Shown here one piece after another: positions 17,277 through 24,235 of a stretch of DNA of 32,318 nucleotides (positions within the stretch are counted from its first letter, which is position 1; each line of letters begins with the position of its first letter). Location of the stretch: assembly GCA_964388105.1 (NCBI GenBank), contig CAYLYQ010000019.1, forward strand, positions 1-32,318. Direction: 5' to 3'. The stretch is from ZC4RG35 sp964388105 (GTDB taxonomy: Bacteria; Actinomycetota; Acidimicrobiia; Spongiisociales; ZC4RG35). The position numbers were made by a program, and so were the translations under genes. Below the pieces are notes generated by a model that saw only the letters and a program-made list of their open reading frames with translations, did not search any database and was not told the DNA's origin.

Positions 17277-18617
17277 GTGAAACCCGACCTCGTCTTCAAG
17301 GCGTACGACATCAGAGGTCGGACGGACAACGGCGAACTCGACGCGGACCTGTATCGCCTCGTCGGGTCGGGGTTGGTGGACCTCCTCGGGTGTCCCACCG
17401 TGGCCATCGGGCGTGATTGCCGCCCGACGTCCGCCGGCTTCTTCCGGGCAATGGCGGAGGGGGTGACGGCAGCCGGGGCCCAGGTGATCGACCTGGGGGA
17501 AGTCCCCACCGATGCCGTCTACTACTACTCGGGCGCTGAAGACGTTCCGGGAGCCGTCATCACCGCTTCCCACAACCCTCCCGTGTACAACGGCATCAAG
17601 CTCTGCAAGGCGGGAGCGGCTCCGATCGGGGTGGACACCGGTCTCGCCGCCATCAAGGCGCATGTAGAGGCGGGGAAACCGCTGACGGCCGACCGTCCCG
17701 GCGCGATTCGGGAGGTGAACGTGGTCGTCCCCTACGTCGACCATCTCTTCTCGATCGTGGACCCGGCGAGGATCGGCCCCCTGCGGGTGGCCGTGGACGG
17801 CGGAAACGGCATGGCGGGAGTGGCCATCGAGAAGGTGTTCGACCGCATCGCGGCGCAGCTCACCGGGCTCTATCTCGATCCGGACGGCACGTTCCCCAAT
17901 CATCCCGCGGACCCGTTGGTGCCGGAGAACCTCGCCGACCTGGAGGCGCTGATGGCCGATGGGGGCTTCGACCTCGGCGTGGCGTTCGACGGTGACGCCG
18001 ACCGCGCCTTCTTCCTGGACGACCAGGGTCGCGCCCTCAGCGGCAGCACCGTGACCTCGCTCCTGGCCCGAAGCATCCTGGCCGGGAGGCCGGGGGAGAA
18101 GGTGGTCCACAACCTGATCACCTCGAAGGCCGTGCCCGAGATAGTGCGCGAGGCGGGCGGAGAGCCCATTCGCACCCGTGTGGGTCACAGCTTCATCAAG
18201 GGGGTGATGGCCGAGACCGGTGCGATCTTCGGGGGCGAGCACAGCGCCCACTACTACTTCCGCGACAACTACAGGGCCGATTCGGGGATGCTGGCGATGC
18301 TCCACCTGCTTGCGATCGTGTCGGAGTCCGACGCCCCTCTGTCCCGGCTCCGTCTCGAGGTCGAGCGGTACGCCGCCTCCGGGGAGATCAACTTCGAGGT
18401 GGCCGATGTGGTGAAAGCCATGGACCACGTGGAGTCGGAGTTCGCCGCCGCGGAGGTCGACAAGCTCGATGGCCTCACCGTCGACCTTGGGGACTCGTGG
18501 TTCAATCTTCGCCCTTCCAACACCGAGCCGCTGCTGCGTCTCAACGTCGAGGCGCCCGACCCCGAGCGCGTGACTCGACTGGTGGGGCAGGTACGTGACA
18601 TCCTGGGGTCGACATGA
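17277..18617 (+). CDS. manB: Phosphomannomutase/phosphoglucomutase (ManB/PmmA)
   Basis: A 446-residue alpha-D-phosphohexomutase that interconverts hexose 1- and 6-phosphates, feeding GDP-mannose or UDP-glucose synthesis. Four family segments are present in order: the substrate Arg motif AYDIRG near the start, the phosphoserine loop TASHNPPVYNG with Ser98, the metal loop DGDADR at 238-243, and the sugar loop GGEHSAHYYF, followed by the phosphate-binding RPSNTEPLLRLN near the end. Start GTG 17277 matches the family N-terminus and is probably leaderless. It heads an overlapping operon (ATGA with the Trm112-like gene) that also contains a phosphoglucose/phosphomannose isomerase, consistent with mannose supply for envelope glycans. 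Confidence 0.93.
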   Translation: MKPDLVFKAYDIRGRTDNGELDADLYRLVGSGLVDLLGCPTVAIGRDCRPTSAGFFRAMAEGVTAAGAQVIDLGEVPTDAVYYYSGAEDVPGAVITASHNPPVYNGIKLCKAGAAPIGVDTGLAAIKAHVEAGKPLTADRPGAIREVNVVVPYVDHLFSIVDPARIGPLRVAVDGGNGMAGVAIEKVFDRIAAQLTGLYLDPDGTFPNHPADPLVPENLADLEALMADGGFDLGVAFDGDADRAFFLDDQGRALSGSTVTSLLARSILAGRPGEKVVHNLITSKAVPEIVREAGGEPIRTRVGHSFIKGVMAETGAIFGGEHSAHYYFRDNYRADSGMLAMLHLLAIVSESDAPLSRLRLEVERYAASGEINFEVADVVKAMDHVESEFAAAEVDKLDGLTVDLGDSWFNLRPSNTEPLLRLNVEAPDPERVTRLVGQVRDILGST

Positions 18618-18787
18618 TCGACCCCCTCTTGTCCAGCATCCTCGTTTGCCCGGCCGATCACGGTGCGCTGACCGAGGAACCGGATGCCTCCCGGCTGGTG
18701 TGCTCGACTTGCGGGCGCCGATATCCGGTGCGGGATGGCGTGCCGGTGATGCTGATCGAACAAGCGGAGAGACAAGACGATGACTGA
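18614..18787 (+). CDS. Trm112-like small zinc-binding protein
   Basis: A 57-residue protein of the Trm112/UPF0434 type: LSSILVCPADHGALTEE, then RLVCSTCGRRYPVRDGVPVML. The family normally has two CxxC pairs. Here the first pair is Cys12 with Asp15 and His16 instead of a second Cys, and the second pair is Cys30/Cys33. Trm112 proteins bind and activate methyltransferases in eukaryotes and archaea, and the bacterial versions are poorly characterised. In actinobacteria it is commonly found between manB and the SIS isomerase, as here. It begins four bases before the manB stop ends and overlaps the following gene by eight bases, so it is embedded in a translationally coupled operon. Confidence 0.85.
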   Translation: MIDPLLSSILVCPADHGALTEEPDASRLVCSTCGRRYPVRDGVPVMLIEQAERQDDD

Positions 18788-19790
18788 CATGCTGGAACAG
18801 ATCAGGTCGCTTGGGGACCAACTGCGCTGGGCAGCATCCCAGGCCACGCCGAGTCTGGGCACGCACTCCGACGTGTACTTCGCCGGCATGGGAGGGTCGG
18901 GGATCGCCGGTGACTACGCCGCCGCCGTCGCGGTGCCCTTCGGCACCCGCCTCACGGTCCACAAGGGATACGGGCCGCTGCCACCTTGGACCATCCGCCA
19001 GCGCCCGCTCGTCATCGCGGCCTCCTACTCCGGCAACACCGAGGAGACACTGGACGTCGCCGAGGCGGCGTTCGAAAAGGGCCTGCAGACCGTGGCGATC
19101 ACCACGGGCGGGGCCCTCGGCGCCATGGCCCAGCGGAGGGGGTGGCCCACCGTGCTCGTCCCTGCCGGGATGCAACCCAGGGCAGCTGCGGGCTACATGA
19201 TCGGCGCCACACTCCGAGTCCTCGAAGGAGCGCGGGCCGTGGACGACCAGGTGTTCCACTTCAACGAGGCGGCGCGAATCGCCGACGAAGCAACGGGAGA
19301 AGGCAGCCCCCGTTGGAACCTGGCACGAGAGATCGCCGAGCGTCTCGAAGGCCGCATAACCGTCATCTACGGCGGAGGACCGGTGTCTGCCGTGGCGGCG
19401 CAGCGGTGGAAGACCCAGATCAACGAGAACGCCAAGATGCCCGCCTGGTGGTCGGCGCTGCCGGAACTCGACCACAACGAGATCGTCGGTTGGGAGGCGC
19501 TCCCCGCGTTGACCCGGGACACCGTCGGGGTGGTGGCCCTCACCGATCGGAGCGATCATCCGCGGATACGCGCCCGACTCGACCACACTGCAGCCCTCAC
19601 CACCGATGCTGTGCCGTGGGCCGGTGAGGTGGCCGCAGAAGGTGTGTCCGTGCTGGCGAGGCTGGTCTCGCTGACCGTCGTGGGGGACCTGGTGTCCTGG
19701 ATGCTCGCCGACTCGGCGGGAGTCGATCCTGTCCCTGTGGGCACGATCGAGAAACTGAAGAAGCTCTTGGTGGAGGAGAAACCCGAATGA
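18780..19790 (+). CDS. Bifunctional phosphoglucose/phosphomannose isomerase, SIS domain
   Basis: A 336-residue double-SIS protein of the PGI/PMI family, isomerising fructose 6-phosphate to glucose 6-phosphate or mannose 6-phosphate. The first SIS domain shows YFAGMGGSGIAGDYAA at about 33-48 and IAASYSGNTEETLDVAE at about 79-95, both binding sugar phosphate. Later are RWKTQINENAKMPAWW and ELDHNEIVGWE, which carry the catalytic Glu/His of the family. Together with ManB it links central sugar phosphates to mannose 1-phosphate. The start ATG 18780 overlaps the Trm112-like gene; ATG 18789 is also possible. The stop overlaps the ahcY start (ATGA). Confidence 0.9.
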   Translation: MTDMLEQIRSLGDQLRWAASQATPSLGTHSDVYFAGMGGSGIAGDYAAAVAVPFGTRLTVHKGYGPLPPWTIRQRPLVIAASYSGNTEETLDVAEAAFEKGLQTVAITTGGALGAMAQRRGWPTVLVPAGMQPRAAAGYMIGATLRVLEGARAVDDQVFHFNEAARIADEATGEGSPRWNLAREIAERLEGRITVIYGGGPVSAVAAQRWKTQINENAKMPAWWSALPELDHNEIVGWEALPALTRDTVGVVALTDRSDHPRIRARLDHTAALTTDAVPWAGEVAAEGVSVLARLVSLTVVGDLVSWMLADSAGVDPVPVGTIEKLKKLLVEEKPE

Positions 19791-21037
19791 ACTATGACAT
19801 CGCCAATCCGGCCCTCGCCGGGGACGGAGCGCGCCGGATCGAATGGGCCGGTCGCCGGATGCCGGTGCTGGCGACCATCCGCGAGCGCTTCGCCAAGGAG
19901 AAGCCGCTGGCCGGGCACGTAGTGGCGGCGTGTCTGCACGTCACCGCGGAGACCGCCAATCTGATGCTGGCGCTGCGGGACGGCGGCGCCGAGCCGCTGC
20001 TGTGCGCATCCAACCCTCTGTCCACCCAGGACGACGTCGCAGCCGCGCTCGTCGCCGAGGGCATCCCGGTGTATGCCATCCGGGGCGAGGACTCGGACAT
20101 CTACTACAAGCACATCAACGCGGTCCTCGACTACATGCCGGCGGTGACCATGGACGACGGCGCCGACCTGGCGACCCTCCTCCACACCGACCGCCGCGAC
20201 ATCGAGGTCATCGGCTCGACCGAGGAGACCACGACCGGCGTCATCCGGCTCAAGGCGATGGCCGCGGACGGGACCCTCCGCGTGCCCGTGGTGGCAGTCA
20301 ACGACTCCGCCACCAAGCATCTGTTCGACAACCACTACGGCACCGGCCAGTCCACCCTGGACGGGATCATCCGCGCCTCCAACATCCTCCTGGCCGGGCT
20401 CAACCTGGTGGTCATCGGCTACGGCGACTGCGGTCAGGGTGTGGCCTCACGAGCCGACGGTCTGGGGGCGAAGGTCATCGTCGTCGAGGTCGATCCCGTG
20501 CGGGCGCTCTCCGCGGCGATGGAGGGCTTCAGGGTGATGACGGTCGACGAAGCCGCCGGGATCGGTGACGTTTTCATCACAGTCACGGGCAACAAGCACG
20601 TCCTCCGGCCCGAGCACTTCGAGAAGATGAAAGACGGTGCGATCCTGGCCAACTCCGGGCACTTCGACATCGAGATCGACCTGGCCGCATTGCGCGCGAT
20701 GTCGGTGGCCCGCAGACCCGTGAGGGCCAACCTGGACGAGTTCGAGATGGCCGACGGCCGGCGCATCCTGGTGGCCGCCGAGGGGAGGCTCGTCAACCTC
20801 GGCGCAGCGGAGGGTCACCCGGCGGACGTGATGGACATGTCCTTCTCCAACCAGGCGCTGGCCGCGGAGTACCTGATCGTCAATCGGGACTCCCTCGAGC
20901 CCCGCATCTACACCCTCCCGCCCGAGATCGACGACGAGGTCGCCAGCATCAAGCTCGCGGCCCTCGGGGGAACCCTGGAGAAGCTCACCAAGGAGCAGAT
21001 CGAGTACCTGGGCAGCTGGCAGGAAGGCACCCAGTAA
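19787..21037 (+). CDS. ahcY: Adenosylhomocysteinase, short form
   Basis: A 416-residue enzyme that splits S-adenosylhomocysteine to adenosine and homocysteine and so relieves product inhibition of methyltransferases. Conserved blocks include AACLHVTAETANLM, GAEPLLCASNPLSTQDDVAAAL, EETTTGVIRL, NDSATKHLFDNHYGTGQS and the NAD-binding VVIGYGDCGQGVA. It lacks the roughly 40-residue insert and the C-terminal Lys/Tyr extension of the long forms in mycobacteria and animals (about 430-495 residues), so it belongs to the short type seen in thermophiles and archaea. It begins inside the stop of the SIS isomerase gene. No S-adenosylhomocysteine riboswitch can exist here because there is no leader. Confidence 0.93.
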   Translation: MNYDIANPALAGDGARRIEWAGRRMPVLATIRERFAKEKPLAGHVVAACLHVTAETANLMLALRDGGAEPLLCASNPLSTQDDVAAALVAEGIPVYAIRGEDSDIYYKHINAVLDYMPAVTMDDGADLATLLHTDRRDIEVIGSTEETTTGVIRLKAMAADGTLRVPVVAVNDSATKHLFDNHYGTGQSTLDGIIRASNILLAGLNLVVIGYGDCGQGVASRADGLGAKVIVVEVDPVRALSAAMEGFRVMTVDEAAGIGDVFITVTGNKHVLRPEHFEKMKDGAILANSGHFDIEIDLAALRAMSVARRPVRANLDEFEMADGRRILVAAEGRLVNLGAAEGHPADVMDMSFSNQALAAEYLIVNRDSLEPRIYTLPPEIDDEVASIKLAALGGTLEKLTKEQIEYLGSWQEGTQ

Positions 21038-21107
21038 CCCGTCTCGCCGAGAGCTCAAAGGGGGAGGCATTAGTGCCGATGAGACCGCACGAATGGTTGA
21101 GGTCAGA

Positions 21108-22880
21108 GTGACGGCACGGGCCAGCGAACGTCTGGTTCGCCTGACCCTCTCGCTCGTCGTCCTCTTCGTCATCACCGTCGGTCCGGCGTGGGCGCAGGAG
21201 CCTGCCGCTCCAGAGGTAGTTCCCAGCACTGTCGAAGGGGACATCGTCGTCGGACCCGGGGCCCGTCTGCCTGCCCAATCTCCGGGGTCGGTGGACGCGT
21301 GGTCCCCGGTCAACAATCCCTTCGCCGTTGACCCATTCATCGCCTGGCGGGATGTCACGACGGTCACCGGCACCGGCGCGTGGGAGGTCTGGCGGTGCGA
21401 CGGCCCGGGCTCTCCCGGGACACTCGCCGTCTCGACGATGGTCAGCCACCTGGATGCCCAGGCGGTCTCCTACTTCCAGTTCCTGTCCCGGGGCCGGTAC
21501 ACGCCCGACTTCGTCCCCGGTGGCTCGTTCGCTGTCGGCAGTCCGAGTGGCTGGATCGGTGACTGCCTGTACGACTCCAACACGCCGTATGGGTACGGAC
21601 AACCGGCCAGCAGCGGTCACGGCTACCTCGCCATCTCCGAGGACTACGGATCGAACGGCCTCGGTGGACCTGGCTCGTGGCAGTGGAGGGGATGGGGCGG
21701 CACATGGGAGTGGGACCTCGACCCCGGCACCCGACAGGCCGCGGTGGGCGGTGCCGACGGTGCCAGCGCCCCGAGTGTCTTCGGTGAGTGGGTCACCCCG
21801 ATCGTGCTCCACGAGATCGGACACGGCCTCGGATGGCCCCACGTCCCCATTCAAGGACAAGATCCTTACTCCAACCCGCTCGACATCATGTCCAACGGTC
21901 TCTTCCCGACCGTCCAGGGCACCGCGATGATCAACCTCTACGGAGCTGGATGGGTGGACCGCGCCGAAGTGGCCACCTGGAGCGGTGGCCCGGTCCAGGT
22001 CCGACTGGGAACCCTCCCGAGCAGCCGGCCGAAGATGCTGATCATCCCCACCGGGGACGCTCGCGTCTTCCACACCGTGTCGGTGCAGCCCACGACCTTC
22101 GACAGTTCCTCGCCGTGGGGCGTCGTCGTCCATTCCGTCGACCAGCGAGAAACGGGAGAAGCCGGGTATTGCCCCGGAGCCGGCACCTGCACACTCATCT
22201 CACGCAAGGTGCAACTGGTCCCGCCCAACGGCTGGGATGGCTCCTCGATCCCTCTCCTCACCCCGGGGAAGACGCTCGACGGGGAGTACTGGCGGGTGAG
22301 CATCGCCGCCACCCATGCCGACGGATACACGGTGGACCTGATCTCCACCGGCTTTGTCGACACAGTCGGCCATCTGTTCGAGAGCGAGATCGATCGCCTG
22401 GCCGCGGCTGGCATCACCCGCGGCTGCAACCCGCCGGTGAACTCCCGATTCTGTCCCGATCAGGCAGTGACCAGGGGGCAGATGGCTGCGTTTCTGGTCC
22501 GCGCTCTGGACCTGCCGGCGGGCTCCAAGGTCTTTGCGGATACGGACGGCCACCTCTTCCAAGCGGAGATCTCACGGCTCGAGGCCGCGGGGATCACCCG
22601 CGGTTGCAACCCGCCCGCCAACACGCGCTTCTGTCCGGACGAGCCTGTGACCAGGGGGCAGATGGCGGCGTTTCTGGCCCGGGCACTGAACCTCCCTCCA
22701 GGGACGAAGATCTTCTCGGATACGGACGGCCACCTCTTCCAATCGGAGATCTCACGGCTCGAGGCCGCGGGTATCACCCGCGGCTGCAACCCGCCCTCCA
22801 ACACGCTCTTCTGTCCCGACCAGTCGGTGACCAGGGGCCAAATGGCGGCCTTCCTGGTGCGCGCAGGCCTGACCGACTGA
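21108..22880 (+). CDS. Secreted metzincin-type metalloprotease with three C-terminal SLH repeats
   Basis: A 590-residue exported protein. A signal peptide (hydrophobic to about 27, likely cut after AWA) is followed by a catalytic region with HEIGHGLGWPH at 235-245, the HExxHxxGxxH zinc site of metzincins, and a Met-turn candidate in LDIMSNG at Met261. Residues 421-590 are three SLH-like repeats of 60 residues, each with GITRGCNPP, an FCPD and VTRGQMAAFL. The two Cys per repeat may form a disulphide. SLH domains usually bind cell-wall polymers, so the protease should be displayed at the surface. I chose GTG 21108, preceded by GAGG at 5 nt; ATG 21093 is in frame. The protease family beyond metzincin was not recognised. 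Confidence 0.82.
   Translation: MTARASERLVRLTLSLVVLFVITVGPAWAQEPAAPEVVPSTVEGDIVVGPGARLPAQSPGSVDAWSPVNNPFAVDPFIAWRDVTTVTGTGAWEVWRCDGPGSPGTLAVSTMVSHLDAQAVSYFQFLSRGRYTPDFVPGGSFAVGSPSGWIGDCLYDSNTPYGYGQPASSGHGYLAISEDYGSNGLGGPGSWQWRGWGGTWEWDLDPGTRQAAVGGADGASAPSVFGEWVTPIVLHEIGHGLGWPHVPIQGQDPYSNPLDIMSNGLFPTVQGTAMINLYGAGWVDRAEVATWSGGPVQVRLGTLPSSRPKMLIIPTGDARVFHTVSVQPTTFDSSSPWGVVVHSVDQRETGEAGYCPGAGTCTLISRKVQLVPPNGWDGSSIPLLTPGKTLDGEYWRVSIAATHADGYTVDLISTGFVDTVGHLFESEIDRLAAAGITRGCNPPVNSRFCPDQAVTRGQMAAFLVRALDLPAGSKVFADTDGHLFQAEISRLEAAGITRGCNPPANTRFCPDEPVTRGQMAAFLARALNLPPGTKIFSDTDGHLFQSEISRLEAAGITRGCNPPSNTLFCPDQSVTRGQMAAFLVRAGLTD
22368..22880 (+). repeat. Tandem 180-bp repeat coding for SLH modules (2.85 copies)
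   Basis: Units begin at 22368, 22548 and 22728 with an exact 180-bp period in frame. Units 2 and 3 are nearly identical at DNA level around 22533-22610 and 22713-22790. Unit 1 is more diverged. The third is truncated at the stop codon. Confidence 0.9.
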
Positions 22881-22902
22881 GGCTCCCGGTCAGCCGACCC
22901 TC

Positions 22903-22931
22903 TTGACCCGGGTTCGGGTGCGACATAGGCA
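22903..22931 (+). promoter_or_regulatory. Predicted promoter for comF
   Basis: TTGACC (22903-22908), 17-nt spacer, TAGGCA (22926-22931), with the ATG of comF 16 nt downstream. The spacer contains a small palindrome (ACCCG-ggtt-CGGGT). Motif-based. Confidence 0.5.
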
Positions 22932-22946
22932 TGGGGTGATACCTCG

Positions 22947-23501
22947 ATGCTCTGCCTCGCCTGTCGCCGACCAACACAGGGCCAGCTCTGCACCGGTTGT
23001 CTTGGCGTACTTCGGCCCGCCCCGGAGCGCGTGGTCGCCGGTGGCATCAGGCTCGTCTCCGCCTTCGTCCACGAGGGCGCGGCCCGGGACCTGATCCACG
23101 ACCTGAAGTACCGGGGGGTGCCCGGTTACGCCGACTTCGTGGCGCAGTCGCTGGCCGAAAGGCTCCCGCCCCTCCCTCTGGTCCCGATCCCGCGCGTGCT
23201 GGTGAGGCGCCTTCGGTACGGGGTCGATGCTGCACTGGAGCTGGCCCGGTCGCTGTCGGCCGTCAGCGGTGCCCCCGTGCTGAGAGCCCTGTCCGCGCCG
23301 CTGCATTCTCCCCGCCGGGCTGGTGGTGATCACAGGGCACCGGCGCCGGCCTTCCGCCTTCGGGGGCCGTGTCCGGGGCCTGTGGTCATCGTCGACGACG
23401 TCGTCACCACCGGGGGCACGATCGAGGCAGCCAGCCGCGCGCTCGGCAGGGGTCGTGTCGCCCTCGCCGTGGCGGCGAATTCGGCAAAACGAAGTGTCTA
23501 G
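22947..23501 (+). CDS. comF: ComF-family phosphoribosyltransferase-like protein, short
   Basis: A 184-residue ComF-like protein. The N-terminal zinc finger is MLCLACRRPTQGQLCTGC, with Cys3, Cys6, Cys15 and Cys18. A phosphoribosyltransferase core follows with IHDLKYRG, LVPIPRVLVRRLRYGVDAALELA and the PRPP loop PVVIVDDVVTTGGTIEAASRAL at about 146-167. It is shorter than usual (220-240 residues), mainly between the RYG motif and the PRPP loop. In naturally competent bacteria ComF helps DNA uptake, but in actinobacteria the role is not established. It sits 30 nt before a response regulator. Whether the two are functionally linked is unknown. Confidence 0.85.
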   Translation: MLCLACRRPTQGQLCTGCLGVLRPAPERVVAGGIRLVSAFVHEGAARDLIHDLKYRGVPGYADFVAQSLAERLPPLPLVPIPRVLVRRLRYGVDAALELARSLSAVSGAPVLRALSAPLHSPRRAGGDHRAPAPAFRLRGPCPGPVVIVDDVVTTGGTIEAASRALGRGRVALAVAANSAKRSV

Positions 23502-23531
23502 TCCTGACTACTCCGTGCCGATAGGAGGTCA

Positions 23532-24182
23532 GTGCCCACCGTTCTCATCGTCGACGACGCCGAACTGTTCCGCGCCGCGTTGCGTGCCGCATTCACCCAG
23601 GAGGGATTCGAGGTGGTGGGAGCGGCCGCCGACGCCATGGCCGCCATCGACATGGCGAGGTCGCTCCGCCCCGACCTGGTCATGCTCGACCTCCTCATGC
23701 CGGGGATGTCGGGTCTCGAAGTCGTTGGCGCCATCGTCAAAGCCAGCCCCAAGTCCCGGGTGGTTCTTCTCACCAGCAGCGAGTCGGCCGAGGACCTGCT
23801 CGCTGCGGTCAAAGGCGGAGCGTCGGGCTACCTGACCAAGGACACGCCGCTGCCGAGGCTGGTCGCTGCCATGAACGATGTCCTGGAGGGGGGCGCCGCC
23901 GTCTCCCCGGCCATGGGAGGCAAGCTCTTCGGCGCCCTCCGCGACCTGCTCCGGCACAACGGAGCCCACATGGGCCGCACCCCTGAGTTGACGGGGCGCG
24001 AGCTGGAGGTGCTGGCGATGATCGCCGAGGGCATGACTTCGCGGGAGATATCGGACCACCTGTACATCTCGGAGAACACCGTTCGCAACCACGTGCGCAA
24101 CATCCTCGACAAACTCGGGATGAGCTCGCGCTTCGAGGCCGTCAGTTGGGCCTACCGCGAGGGTCTGATCCCGACGCGCTGA
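23532..24182 (+). CDS. NarL/FixJ-type response regulator
   Basis: A 216-residue two-component regulator. The receiver domain has the acidic pair in LIVDDAELF, phospho-acceptor Asp53 in MLDLLMPG, the Thr/Ser switch LLTSSES and Lys103 in YLTKDT. A C-terminal LuxR-type helix-turn-helix has LTGRELEVLAMIAEGMTSREIS and the recognition helix in SENTVRNHVRNILDKL. GTG 23532 is supported by a near-perfect AGGAGG ribosome site 5 nt upstream. No sensor kinase is adjacent, so it is an orphan in this window. Target genes are unknown. It ends 53 nt before secA. Confidence 0.93.
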   Translation: MPTVLIVDDAELFRAALRAAFTQEGFEVVGAAADAMAAIDMARSLRPDLVMLDLLMPGMSGLEVVGAIVKASPKSRVVLLTSSESAEDLLAAVKGGASGYLTKDTPLPRLVAAMNDVLEGGAAVSPAMGGKLFGALRDLLRHNGAHMGRTPELTGRELEVLAMIAEGMTSREISDHLYISENTVRNHVRNILDKLGMSSRFEAVSWAYREGLIPTR

Positions 24183-24218
24183 GTCGAGAGGGGTCCTGGG
24201 TCAAGTTCGGGGCACCGG

Positions 24219-24224
24219 TAGAAT
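24219..24224 (+). promoter_or_regulatory. Putative secA -10 box
   Basis: TAGAAT, 11 nt before the secA ATG at 24236, in the 53-nt gap after the response regulator gene. The untranslated leader would be about 4-5 nt. No convincing -35. Confidence 0.4.
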
Positions 24225-24235
24225 CAGCTCTCCAC

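Noticed and set aside
16866..19586. 906-codon open frame antisense to manB and the SIS isomerase
   Set aside because: Its residues are biased to His, Arg, Gly and Pro as expected for a shadow frame of GC-rich genes, and the opposite strand encodes clear enzymes with catalytic motifs.
21038..21107. Possible riboswitch before the metzincin gene (short hairpins and GGGGGAGG)
   Set aside because: Only 70 nt with two 4-bp helices. I could not match any riboswitch consensus, including c-di-GMP and c-di-AMP types.
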